Below, piece by piece: positions 23,245 to 32,092 of a stretch of DNA of 48,711 nucleotides. How positions within the stretch are numbered: position 1 is the stretch's first letter; every line of letters starts with the position of its first letter. The stretch comes from JANOBJ01 sp031411575 (GTDB lineage Bacteria > Pseudomonadota > Gammaproteobacteria > Burkholderiales > Burkholderiaceae_C). The notes under the pieces are model-generated. The model did not search any database. It saw only the letters and a program-made list of their open reading frames with translations, and had not been told where the DNA came from. The position numbers and the translations under genes are program-made. The stretch lies in contig JANOBJ010000016.1 of NCBI GenBank assembly GCA_031411575.1, positions 1 through 48,711 on the forward strand, in the 5' to 3' direction.

Positions 23245-25194
23245 TTGTCACCATGGCTGCGACATCACTCCGTCGCCCTGATTCTGCAGGGCCTGCTCGC
23301 CTGCTGCCTGGCAGCCTTCGTGTTGCTGCTGCCCACGGCGGCCGCCGCCCAGAACATCGAGACGATTCTGGCGCCCGGCAAGCTGATTCAGGGTCACGCC
23401 AAATGGGAGCAGGAGTGCTCGCAGTGCCACGTCAAGTTCGACCGCAAGGCGCAGGACGGCCTGTGCCTGGCCTGCCACAAGGATTTGGGGGCTGATGTGC
23501 GCGCCAAAACCGGCTTTCACGGTCGCATGAAGCCGCAGGCATGCAATGTCTGCCACACCGACCACAAGGGTCGTGATGCCAAGATCGTGCTGCTCGACAA
23601 GAAGAAGTTTGACCACACGCTGACCGACTTCCAGCTGCGCGGCAAGCACCAGAAGACCGAGTGCGACAAGTGCCACGTGTCGGGCAAGAAGTACAGCGAG
23701 GCAGCGTCTGACTGCAACAGGTGCCACAAGAAGGACGACGTCCACAAGGGCTCGCTTGGGGCCAAATGCGCTGATTGCCACACCGAAAACAACTGGAAAG
23801 AAACCCGTTTCGACCACGAGAAAACGCGCTTCTCGCTGACCGGCAAGCACGCCGACGTCAAGTGCACCGATTGCCACAAGAACGGCGTCTACAAGGACAC
23901 GCCGCGCACCTGCATCGGCTGCCACAAGAAGGACGACGACAGCGCCAAGGGTCACAAGGGCCAGTTCGGCGAGAAATGCGAGACCTGCCACGGCACCAAG
24001 GCGTGGAAACCGTCCGATTTCAACCACGACACCGACACCAAGTACACCTTGCGCGGCAAGCACCGGACAACGGGCTGCACCGACTGCCACAAGGGCAACA
24101 TCTACCGCGTCAAGCTGAGCCAGGATTGCTACGCCTGCCACCAGAAGGACGACAAGCACAAGGAGTCGCTGGGCAAGGATTGCGGCAGCTGCCACAGCGA
24201 GCGTAGCTGGAAAGAGCCGCCCAAGTTCAACCACGACCAGACCAGCTTTCCGCTGCTGGGCAAGCACGACAAGGTGGAGTGCAAGGATTGCCACAAGAGC
24301 GCCATGTTCAAGGAGGCGCCCAAAGACTGCTATGGCTGCCACAAGAAGGACGACAAGCACGAAACCACGCTGGGCGAAAAGTGCGCGGACTGCCACTCAG
24401 AGCGCGACTGGAAGGTCACGACCGGCCGGTTCGATCACGACCGCACCAAGTTCCAGTTGCGCAACGCGCACGCGGAAAGCACGGTCAAGTGCAATGCCTG
24501 CCACAAGGACCTGAAGAGCTACCGCAAGACGCCGACCGATTGCTACAGCTGCCACAAGAAGGACGACAAGCACGAAGGCCAGCAGGGCAAGCAGTGCGAA
24601 ACCTGCCACAGCGACCGCACCTGGAAGACCACGCGGTTTGACCATGCGCAGACGCGTTTCCCGCTGACCGGCAAGCACGTGGCCACCAAGTGCAGCAGCT
24701 GCCACGAGACCAACCGCTTCAAGGACGCGCCGCGCGACTGCTACTCCTGCCACAAGAAGGAAGACAAGCACAAGCTCAAGTTCGGCGAAAAATGCGAGAG
24801 CTGCCACAACACCCGCGGCTGGCCGATCTGGGATTTTGACCACAACAAGCGCACCGAATACCGGCTGGACGGCAAGCACGTCAAGGTGGCGTGCGAAAGC
24901 TGCCACACCCAGCCGGCGCCCAAGGGCAAGGAAGCCGCGCCGCTGGGCAAGAACTGCATCACCTGCCACCGCAAGGATGACACCCACGACGGCCAGTTTG
25001 GCCCGCGGTGCGAGACCTGCCATGTAACCGAGAACTGGAAGAAGATCACCAGCCGCATCGGCGAACGGGCTGTGGTGCCAGGCGACTGGATTGTGGCGTT
25101 GATGTCGCCACTGGGCGAGGCCAGCCATTTCGCGCGTCGCTCAGACGCGGCAACCACCCGGCCAGCGGCCGACACCGTGGGGGTGCGGCGATGA
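23245..25194 (+). CDS. 24-haem periplasmic-type multihaem cytochrome c
   Basis: 649 residues starting at TTG 23245 (GGGGAA four bases upstream; no ATG or GTG suits). A signal peptide (about 1-35, hydrophobic core ILQGLLACCLAAFVLLL, then AAAAQ) directs Sec export. I count 24 CXXCH motifs. They fall in roughly 65-residue modules of three haems, with added histidines in KKDDKH, FDH and GKH that can act as distal ligands, giving bis-His haems. The mature protein is very lysine-rich, as expected for a periplasmic electron carrier. After the last CXXCH comes a haem-free tail of about 55 residues with no module features. It starts 13 bases after the membrane protein and overlaps the next gene (ATGA at 25191). 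Confidence 0.93.
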   Translation: MSPWLRHHSVALILQGLLACCLAAFVLLLPTAAAAQNIETILAPGKLIQGHAKWEQECSQCHVKFDRKAQDGLCLACHKDLGADVRAKTGFHGRMKPQACNVCHTDHKGRDAKIVLLDKKKFDHTLTDFQLRGKHQKTECDKCHVSGKKYSEAASDCNRCHKKDDVHKGSLGAKCADCHTENNWKETRFDHEKTRFSLTGKHADVKCTDCHKNGVYKDTPRTCIGCHKKDDDSAKGHKGQFGEKCETCHGTKAWKPSDFNHDTDTKYTLRGKHRTTGCTDCHKGNIYRVKLSQDCYACHQKDDKHKESLGKDCGSCHSERSWKEPPKFNHDQTSFPLLGKHDKVECKDCHKSAMFKEAPKDCYGCHKKDDKHETTLGEKCADCHSERDWKVTTGRFDHDRTKFQLRNAHAESTVKCNACHKDLKSYRKTPTDCYSCHKKDDKHEGQQGKQCETCHSDRTWKTTRFDHAQTRFPLTGKHVATKCSSCHETNRFKDAPRDCYSCHKKEDKHKLKFGEKCESCHNTRGWPIWDFDHNKRTEYRLDGKHVKVACESCHTQPAPKGKEAAPLGKNCITCHRKDDTHDGQFGPRCETCHVTENWKKITSRIGERAVVPGDWIVALMSPLGEASHFARRSDAATTRPAADTVGVRR

Positions 25195-28100
25195 ACGCAG
25201 GGTTAAGCCGGTCCGGTTTCGGGGCACTGTTCGCCAAGTGGTGCGTGGCCTTGTTGCTTGTGGTCTGCGGCGCGCAGGCGTTTGCACAGGCCGGCGCGAG
25301 GAATTTCGACCACACCAAAACCGGTTTCGCGCTGACCGGCGTGCACATGAACCCGCGCTGCGAGTCGTGCCACATCAGCGGCGTGTTTAAGGGCACACCC
25401 AAAGACTGCGCCAGTTGCCATACGAGCGGCTTCCGCCAGGCGCGCGGCAACATGGTCATGCCGGCCAAGCACCTGCCGACCACCGCCGCCTGCGAGACCT
25501 GCCACAACACGCGTTCGTTCAAGGAAGTCAAGTTCAGCCACGTCGATGTCAAGCCGGGTACATGCGCCACTTGCCACAACGGCACGACGGCTATCGGCAA
25601 GCACGCGGCGCACATGCCGACACAGGCGGCCTGCGACACCTGCCACAAATCAACATCCACGTGGAAATCCGCCAAACCCGACCACAGCGCGTTTACCGCA
25701 ACGACCAACTGCGCGAGTTGCCACGGGTCCACGGCCACCGGCAAGTCGGCGAACCATATTCCTGTCGCGGCCAGTGTCAGCTGCCTGAGCTGCCATACCG
25801 TGACAGGCTGGAAGCCCACCAAGTTCAACCACACGCAAGTGGCCGTGGCCGGCCAGTGCGCCACCTGCCACAGCGGGGCGTTCCCGCCGGCCGACGGCAG
25901 GACCGCCAACCATATTCCGTACCAAAGCGTCAACGGCGTTGCCAACGCCGGCTGCGAGAGCTGCCACAAGGCGGGCTATACGGCATGGGCCCCGGCGACG
26001 TTCCACGGCAGCTTCTCTGTCACTGGCCAATGCGCCACATGCCACACCGGCAACAACCCCAAAGCGGTTGGCAAGCACCCAACGCACGTGCCCACGGCGG
26101 CAGCCTGCGAGACCTGCCACAAGACCACCGGCTGGAAAGGCGCCAAGCCCGACCACGCCAGCTTCACGGCCGCGACCAACTGCGCCACTTGCCACAACGG
26201 CACCAACGCCACGGGCAAGACGGCCGTGCACATCCCGGTGGCGGCCAACGTCAACTGCTTCAGCTGCCACAGCGTGGCGGGCTGGAAGCCCACCAAGTTC
26301 AACCACACGCAAGTGGCCGTGGCCGGCCAGTGCGCCACCTGCCACAGCGGGGCGTTCCCGCCGGCCGATGGCAAGACGGCCAACCACATCGTCTACCAGA
26401 ACATCACCGGCATTGGCGCCAACGCCAGCTGCGAGAGCTGCCACAAGGCTGGCTACACGGCCTGGGCGCCGGCCAAGTTCCACGCCAGCTACACCGTCAC
26501 GGCCCAGTGCGCCACCTGCCACACCGGGGCCAACCCGCTGGCCGTGGGCAAGCCGGCCAACCACCTGCCCACCACGGCGGCCTGCGAGACCTGCCACAAG
26601 ACCACCGGCTGGATCGGGGCGAAGGTTGATCACAGCGGATTCACGACGGCTACCAATTGCACCACTTGTCACAACGGCACGACGGCTACTGGCAAGCCCG
26701 TTGTGCACCCGGTGACAACCGCCAACTGCATCACGTGTCACACGACGGTCGCATGGACTGGCGCCAAGGTTGATCACACCAGCTTCACGGCAGCCACCAA
26801 TTGCGCGAGCTGCCACAACGGTGCAACCGCAACCGGCAAGCCGGTGGTGCATGTCCCGACCACCGCCAATTGCTTCAGCTGCCACACGGTCGCGGGCTGG
26901 AAGCCCACCAAGTTCAACCACACCCAAGTGACGGTTACGGGCCAATGTTCGACTTGCCACAGTGGCGCGTTCCCGCCGGCCGATGGCAGGCCCACCAACC
27001 ACATCCCGTATCAGACACTGAGCGGCGTTGCCATCACCAACTGTGACAGCTGCCACAAGGGTGGCTACGCAGCATGGGCGCCGGCCCGGTTCCACAGCAG
27101 CGTCTCTGTCAGCAACCAGTGTGCAAGCTGCCACACCGGCAACTTCCCGCCCGCCGTCGGCAAGCCCAATACCCCGATCCACGCCGGGGTGACCAATTGC
27201 GAGAGCTGCCACAAGACCACGGGCTGGGCGGGTGCCAAGGTGGACCACTCGACGTTCACCATGGCGACCAACTGCTCGAGCTGCCACAACGGGACAACAG
27301 CTACCGGCAAACGCGGAAACCACATCCCGACTGCCGTCAACTGCTTCAGCTGCCACAGCACGACCGGCTGGATTCCCACCAAGTTCAACCACAGCCAGGT
27401 CGTCACGGCCAACCAGTGCTCGACTTGCCACAGTGGCGCGTTCCCACCCGCCGATGGCCGGCCGATCAGTCATATCCCGTATCAGCTGCTGAGTGGCGTC
27501 GCGGTCACCAACTGCGATACCTGCCACAAGGGCGGATTTGCGGCTTGGACCCCCGCACGGTTCCACGGCTCGGTGTCGGTCAGCAACCAGTGCCATACCT
27601 GCCACATGGGTACCTACTCACCGGGGCAACGCCGACCCAATAACGTCACGCACAGTGCGATCACCAGTGGTTGCGAGAGCTGCCACAAGTCAACCGCCAG
27701 CTGGTTGACGGTGGTGTTTACCCACTCGCCAGCGAATGCCGTGGGCACCGGTACCTGTGATACCTGCCACAACGGTACGTCCGCCAAAGGCAAGCCGGCG
27801 ACCCACATCCCGGTGCCGGCTGGCGTTGCAAAGTGCGATTCCTGCCACCGTTCGCAGACCAGCTTCGCGACGGCGGTCACGATGAACCATAGCGTGGTCA
27901 CGACCGCCACCTGCAAGTCTTGCCACAACGGCAGTTACACCTCCCAGGGGACGACCGGTGCGCTCGCCAAACCGGTCAACCATATTCCGGAGGCGCAGTT
28001 GCTTAACGGTGCCAACATGGACTGCAAGGCCTGTCATACGAGCACGACCAGCTGGGGGACGATGCGAATGGACCACAACGCCAGCCAGGGTGGTGGTGCC

Positions 28101-28265
28101 GGATGGTGCAAGTCATGCCACGCATCAGGAACCAATTTCCTGGGCAATATGGACAAGAAATCCCTGACCCACAGAACCAAAACGCCAGCTGCGATTGACT
28201 GTTCCGAGGCGGGTTGCCACCGTCCCCTGGGTAGCCGGGGGACCCCATACAGCAGGTGGAACTGA
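25191..28265 (+). CDS. Giant 37-haem multihaem cytochrome c, probably outer-surface
   Basis: 1024 residues from ATG 25191. The signal peptide is about 1-32 (WCVALLLVVCGAQAFA); no lipobox was seen. I count 36 CXXCH motifs plus one CX4CH near the C-terminus (CSEAGCH). Between consecutive motifs lies at least one further histidine (PDH, VHIP, FNHTQ, NHIP, FHGS), giving an alternating CXXCH/H ladder suited to bis-His haems. Repeats of about 157 residues carry six haems each, and one is expanded to 205. The sequence is Ala/Thr/Gly-rich and low in lysine, unlike the preceding cytochrome, which suits an exposed or extracellular protein. Function inferred: final carrier of electrons across the outer membrane or over the cell surface. 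Confidence 0.92.
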   Translation: MNAGLSRSGFGALFAKWCVALLLVVCGAQAFAQAGARNFDHTKTGFALTGVHMNPRCESCHISGVFKGTPKDCASCHTSGFRQARGNMVMPAKHLPTTAACETCHNTRSFKEVKFSHVDVKPGTCATCHNGTTAIGKHAAHMPTQAACDTCHKSTSTWKSAKPDHSAFTATTNCASCHGSTATGKSANHIPVAASVSCLSCHTVTGWKPTKFNHTQVAVAGQCATCHSGAFPPADGRTANHIPYQSVNGVANAGCESCHKAGYTAWAPATFHGSFSVTGQCATCHTGNNPKAVGKHPTHVPTAAACETCHKTTGWKGAKPDHASFTAATNCATCHNGTNATGKTAVHIPVAANVNCFSCHSVAGWKPTKFNHTQVAVAGQCATCHSGAFPPADGKTANHIVYQNITGIGANASCESCHKAGYTAWAPAKFHASYTVTAQCATCHTGANPLAVGKPANHLPTTAACETCHKTTGWIGAKVDHSGFTTATNCTTCHNGTTATGKPVVHPVTTANCITCHTTVAWTGAKVDHTSFTAATNCASCHNGATATGKPVVHVPTTANCFSCHTVAGWKPTKFNHTQVTVTGQCSTCHSGAFPPADGRPTNHIPYQTLSGVAITNCDSCHKGGYAAWAPARFHSSVSVSNQCASCHTGNFPPAVGKPNTPIHAGVTNCESCHKTTGWAGAKVDHSTFTMATNCSSCHNGTTATGKRGNHIPTAVNCFSCHSTTGWIPTKFNHSQVVTANQCSTCHSGAFPPADGRPISHIPYQLLSGVAVTNCDTCHKGGFAAWTPARFHGSVSVSNQCHTCHMGTYSPGQRRPNNVTHSAITSGCESCHKSTASWLTVVFTHSPANAVGTGTCDTCHNGTSAKGKPATHIPVPAGVAKCDSCHRSQTSFATAVTMNHSVVTTATCKSCHNGSYTSQGTTGALAKPVNHIPEAQLLNGANMDCKACHTSTTSWGTMRMDHNASQGGGAGWCKSCHASGTNFLGNMDKKSLTHRTKTPAAIDCSEAGCHRPLGSRGTPYSRWN
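25811..27450 (+). repeat. Internal DNA repeats in the 37-haem cytochrome gene
   Basis: A block starting GAAGCCCACCAAGTTCAACC recurs at 25811, 26285 and 26900, and in a diverged form at 27371. The spacings are 474, 615 and 471 bases. The first two copies look identical over more than 80 bases, which points to recent duplication or gene conversion. Confidence 0.8.
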
Positions 28266-28284
28266 TTGGCGAGGGCTTTCCTGC

Positions 28285-28311
28285 TTTGCCAATGGGGCAA
28301 TTGCTGGCAAA
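28285..28311 (+). other. Stem-loop between the giant cytochrome and the porin gene
   Basis: TTTGCCA pairs with TGGCAAA around a 13-base loop in the 92-base gap, the largest inside the cluster. There is no T-run, so it is more likely an mRNA-processing or stability element than a terminator. Confidence 0.4.
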
Positions 28312-28357
28312 GTCCTGTCGGTGACAAAAATCAACAGTTCGTAAAATCTGCCACAAC

Positions 28358-30757
28358 ATGAAATTCCCCCTGCGCCTGCTGGCCGCGCCGATTGTTCTGG
28401 CTTCAGCCTGTCCGCTCGCATTCGCTCAGTTGATCGAAGACATCGAGATTCGGCGCGAGGGGTCCAATGCCATCGCCAGCGTTCGATTTGTAACGGCCAT
28501 CCAGTTTCAGCGCGTCACCACCTCCCGCGCCGGCGACCTGGGGCAGGCGTTCTATGACGTATTGCCCAGTCGCCAGACCCTGAGCCTCGTCAGCGGCCAG
28601 CGCCGCGTGCCGGGAGCTGGCTCGATTCCCGAAATCGAGGTGACCGACGAACCTGTTGGGAAAGCGAATCTGAGTCGCAAGCTCATTATTCGTTTCTCCG
28701 CACCCACACGTTTCCGCATCCGGGCGGGGCGTGGCAATCGCAGCATTGAAGTCGTGATGGAAGGGCTTGGCGATTCGGTGCGCCTCGCTGCCGTCACCGC
28801 CCCTGTCAGCGCCGCACCGCCCCAACAAAACTATATCGTTACCCTGCAGTCATCGGCGGACCCGGGACATAACCTACAAGGATCCGTTCCGGCCAGGTTG
28901 CAGCAGTACCAGACATTCACCTCCCGCAGGACGGTGGACGGCAAGACGCTGTACGACATCAATCTTGGCTATTTCGGTACGCTGGCTGACGCCGAAGAAG
29001 CACGCGAGATTCTGGTTTCGCGGTTTCCCCAAGCGACGATTGCCGCTCTGCAGGCCCCTGCCGGCACCGATTCCGGGCCAGGCAGCGCGCCGGCGGAAGT
29101 CGAAGCCAATGCCGCCAATTTGCTGGCGGTTGCACAGGCGGCCTCCGACCGCGGCGATTTTGCAGCATCGCTCGATCCCTTGAGCCAGTTGCTGAACCTT
29201 CCCCCCAATACGTCGTCGCGGCGGGCACAGGAACTGATTGGCTTGTCGCGCCTCAAGCTGGGCGACTCCGTGCGGGCCCGCGCCGAGTTTGAAGCGTTCC
29301 TGAATCTTTACCCCACAGGCGCGGACAGTGATCGGGTACGGGACGTCCTGGCGACGGTTCCAGCAGCCCCCCCAACTGCGGCGGCAGCGCCTCCGCCGCC
29401 GCCCGCCTCCAACTGGAGCGGGTCGGTCTCCACGTTCTTTTTTGGTGGGCAGTCCAAAGTGCGCAGCCAGGAATTTCTGGATTCACCGATCAGCGGACTG
29501 CCTGAACTGCAGGGCGAAAACACGATTTCGGGGACGGACCAGAAGCAGGTTCAGACCAACGTGGACCTCAACTGGCGCCGTCGCGACGCCGAAGCTGACC
29601 AGCGCTTCGTGTTTCGCGACTCCTACACCGCTGACCTGTTGCCCAACGGAAGAAACAGGAACCGCTTGTCGGCGCTGTACTACGACCACAAATCATTCAC
29701 CAATGGCACCAGCTTTCGCGTCGGGCGGCAGTCGCCGACTGGTGGCGGCGTGCTGTACCGGTTCGACGGGTTGCAGGCCGGGTACACGTTTCGCCCGAAG
29801 TGGAAGGCCAATGCCGTCTTTGGCGCGCCGACCGATGACTTGCTTCAAACGCGCAGGCGCCTGTATGGCGCGTGGATAGACGCCGAAGCTCTGACCAACG
29901 AAATCAGTGGGAGCCTTTACTTCAACCAGCAGACCATCGACAGCGAAGTGGACCGACGGGCCGTGGGGACCGAACTGCGCTATTTCAGTGGTGGCGTGTC
30001 GCTGTCAGCGCAGTTCGACTACGACGTGGTGCTCAAGGGTCTCAATATTGCTTCCCTGCAGGGTACCTGGCAATTGCCGGACACCACGGTTTTCAACTTC
30101 CTGTACGACCGGCGCACGACGCCGCTCCTTTCATTGGGGAACACCCTCTTTTTCCAGAACCCCGCGCTGGTGACACCGGCTCAACGCATCCAGGACTTGC
30201 TGACCACCTCGTCGATCTCGCAATTGCGGGAGCAAGTGAAGGGCATTACGGCATATCAGACGCAGGGTTTGGTGGGCGTGACAACACCGCTTGCGAAGAA
30301 CTGGCAAATCGGCGCCGATATCCGGCTGACCAATGTGGGCGAAGTCCGACCGGTGCCGATCATTTTGCCCAACGGGCAAGCGAGCACCGGAAACCAATGG
30401 AGCGTGGGCGGTCAACTCATTGGCACCAATCTGTACTCACAGCGTGATACCCATGTTCTCAGCGCAACATTGCTTAAATCGCCTACTTACAGCGGCTATT
30501 TGCTCTCCTATAACAACCTGACGACGATTGGCGAAGGTTGGCAAATCGAGCCATCGCTCAGGTTCTCCCATCAGAACGAAAATACCGGTGCCCGAACGGT
30601 TCGCTGGGCGCCGGGCTTGCGGGTAACGTACAAACTCATGCAGCAGGTATCGCTGGAGTCTGAACTGTCCTACGAGCGATCCAAGAGAACCTCTCCCGTG
30701 CTAAATGAAACCTCCGACCGGCTTTTTTACTACCTCGGTGCCCGCTACGACTTCTGA
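28358..30757 (+). CDS. Outer-membrane beta-barrel (porin) with SPOR and TPR-like regions
   Basis: 799 residues. Signal peptide to about residue 23 (PLAFAQ). Residues 24-140 form a beta-rich AMIN-like region. About 157-235 resembles a SPOR domain (NYIVTLQSS ... YDINLGYFGTLADAEEARE). About 245-330 is a TPR-like helical part (QAASDRGDFAASLDPLSQLL). A Pro/Ala linker follows, then from about 350 alternating beta-strands of a large barrel ending in YYLGARYDF, with the C-terminal Phe typical of outer-membrane proteins. Its place after two multihaem cytochromes suggests the porin part of an outer-membrane electron conduit. The SPOR and TPR regions could tie it to peptidoglycan and to the periplasmic cytochrome (inference). 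ccmA follows after 10 bases. Confidence 0.8.
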   Translation: MKFPLRLLAAPIVLASACPLAFAQLIEDIEIRREGSNAIASVRFVTAIQFQRVTTSRAGDLGQAFYDVLPSRQTLSLVSGQRRVPGAGSIPEIEVTDEPVGKANLSRKLIIRFSAPTRFRIRAGRGNRSIEVVMEGLGDSVRLAAVTAPVSAAPPQQNYIVTLQSSADPGHNLQGSVPARLQQYQTFTSRRTVDGKTLYDINLGYFGTLADAEEAREILVSRFPQATIAALQAPAGTDSGPGSAPAEVEANAANLLAVAQAASDRGDFAASLDPLSQLLNLPPNTSSRRAQELIGLSRLKLGDSVRARAEFEAFLNLYPTGADSDRVRDVLATVPAAPPTAAAAPPPPPASNWSGSVSTFFFGGQSKVRSQEFLDSPISGLPELQGENTISGTDQKQVQTNVDLNWRRRDAEADQRFVFRDSYTADLLPNGRNRNRLSALYYDHKSFTNGTSFRVGRQSPTGGGVLYRFDGLQAGYTFRPKWKANAVFGAPTDDLLQTRRRLYGAWIDAEALTNEISGSLYFNQQTIDSEVDRRAVGTELRYFSGGVSLSAQFDYDVVLKGLNIASLQGTWQLPDTTVFNFLYDRRTTPLLSLGNTLFFQNPALVTPAQRIQDLLTTSSISQLREQVKGITAYQTQGLVGVTTPLAKNWQIGADIRLTNVGEVRPVPIILPNGQASTGNQWSVGGQLIGTNLYSQRDTHVLSATLLKSPTYSGYLLSYNNLTTIGEGWQIEPSLRFSHQNENTGARTVRWAPGLRVTYKLMQQVSLESELSYERSKRTSPVLNETSDRLFYYLGARYDF

Positions 30758-30767
30758 TGCACGCGCA

Positions 30768-31400
30768 ATGCCAACGCTGAAGGTTTCCGGGCTGGCCTGC
30801 CGCCGTGGAAATGAATGGCTGTTTCGGGGGCTGGATTTTGCGATCTACCCGGGGCAGATGGTGTGGCTGCGAGGCCATAATGGCAGCGGGAAAACGACGC
30901 TGCTTCGTGTGGTGTCAGGACTGACTCAGGCCGATGAAGGCGAACTCGTGTGGAACCCAAAGCACGCGGAGACTAGTGCGGGTGTCGGCAAGCTGGTTTA
31001 TATCGGCCATCTGAATGCCATGAAAGACGATCTGACCGTGTGCGAATCATTGCAGTTTGTTGCGCGCCTGCACAGCAGGGACGGTAGCGAGGTGGCTGCC
31101 TTGACCGCCTTGAGGCAGTTGGGCATGCACCATCGCCGCCATGCAGCGGTACGCACGCTGTCCCAGGGCCAGCGACGGCGTGCCGCACTGGCCAGGCTGG
31201 CGCTCGAACGCAGCCCGTCTTTGTGGGTGCTGGATGAACCCTACGATGCACTGGACACGGCTGGCATTCAGACGGTCAACGCGCTGCTTGTCAAGCATCT
31301 TGAAATTGGCGGAAGTGTGCTGTTGACCTCGCACCTGGCGCTGGGTACGGATGCACCGGCAACCCGGGAACTGTTGCTGGACAAAGGTATCGTTGCATGA
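30768..31400 (+). CDS. ccmA: Cytochrome c maturation ABC ATPase CcmA
   Basis: 210 residues from ATG 30768, 10 bases after the porin stop. Walker A is GHNGSGKTTLL, the signature motif LSQGQRRRAALARL and Walker B SLWVLDEPYDALD. LFRGLDFAIYPGQMVWLRG is typical of CcmA. It powers the CcmABCD step that releases haem-loaded CcmE from CcmC in the inner membrane. The stop overlaps ccmB (ATGA). Confidence 0.95.
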   Translation: MPTLKVSGLACRRGNEWLFRGLDFAIYPGQMVWLRGHNGSGKTTLLRVVSGLTQADEGELVWNPKHAETSAGVGKLVYIGHLNAMKDDLTVCESLQFVARLHSRDGSEVAALTALRQLGMHHRRHAAVRTLSQGQRRRAALARLALERSPSLWVLDEPYDALDTAGIQTVNALLVKHLEIGGSVLLTSHLALGTDAPATRELLLDKGIVA

Positions 31401-32068
31401 CCGTCAGCGTACTGATGACGGTCGCTGGCCGCGACCTGCGACTGGCTGGGCGGCGCAGAATAGAAGCTTTGTTGCCGGTGGCGTTTTTTGTGGTGGCAGC
31501 GAGTCTGTTTCCGCTGGGTGTTGGGCCGGAGCCCCAGATGCTGCGACAGATTGCCTCAGGGGTTGTATGGGTATGCGCACTTCTGGCCGCGATGTTGTCG
31601 TTGAATACCCTTTACTCGGGGGATTTTGCTGACGGATCGCTTGAGCAAATGCTGTTGTCAAGCCAATCCGTTGTTCTGATCGCGGCCGGAAAAGCACTCG
31701 CCCATTGGGTGCTTACGGGTGTCCCGTTGATTTTGGTGACGCCATTGTTGGGTATCTTTTTTGGTATGAGTTCTGAATCCATCGCCGTTCTTGCACTGAC
31801 CTTGCTGCTGGGAACCCCTGTCCTGAGCTTGCTGGGGAGTGTTGGCGCAGCGCTGACCCTCGGACTTCGGAGCGGTGGTGTGCTGATTCTTCTTCTGGTT
31901 CTGCCACTGTGCATCCCCGTGTTGATCTTTGGTGCGGGGGCCGTGTCGGCAGTAGACGCCGGTGTGTCGCCTCGTGGTCACCTGTCCCTTTTGGCCGCAT
32001 TGCTGCTGCTGGCGGGGTTGGGTGCGCCGCCTGCAACGGCCGCGGCATTGCGAATCTCTTCGGCCTGA
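31397..32068 (+). CDS. ccmB: Haem exporter membrane protein CcmB
   Basis: 223 residues with six hydrophobic segments, the CcmB size and layout. DLRLAGRRRIEALLPVAFFV is followed by ASGVVWVCALLAAMLSLNTL and FADGSLEQMLLS, all conserved in CcmB. It is the membrane partner of the CcmA ATPase. It overlaps ccmA by four bases and ends 24 bases before ccmC. The DNA here is visibly less GC-rich than the window's housekeeping genes. Confidence 0.95.
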   Translation: MTVSVLMTVAGRDLRLAGRRRIEALLPVAFFVVAASLFPLGVGPEPQMLRQIASGVVWVCALLAAMLSLNTLYSGDFADGSLEQMLLSSQSVVLIAAGKALAHWVLTGVPLILVTPLLGIFFGMSSESIAVLALTLLLGTPVLSLLGSVGAALTLGLRSGGVLILLLVLPLCIPVLIFGAGAVSAVDAGVSPRGHLSLLAALLLLAGLGAPPATAAALRISSA

Positions 32069-32092
32069 ACCACCGGCTGCGCGACCAAAACC

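Noticed and set aside
25020..25194. Frameshift hiding further haem motifs at the end of the 24-haem cytochrome
   Set aside because: Neither alternative frame continues a CXXCH module through this stretch, so a simple frameshift does not explain the haem-free tail.
25811..27450. CRISPR array or minisatellite from the periodic repeats in the cytochrome region
   Set aside because: The repeats are long (about 470 bases), coding and in frame with haem motifs. There is no short repeat/spacer alternation.
25650..27605. 651-residue minus-strand frame opposite the giant cytochrome
   Set aside because: Its repetitive Val/Ala/Gly/Arg composition mirrors the tandem haem repeats on the other strand. It is a shadow frame.
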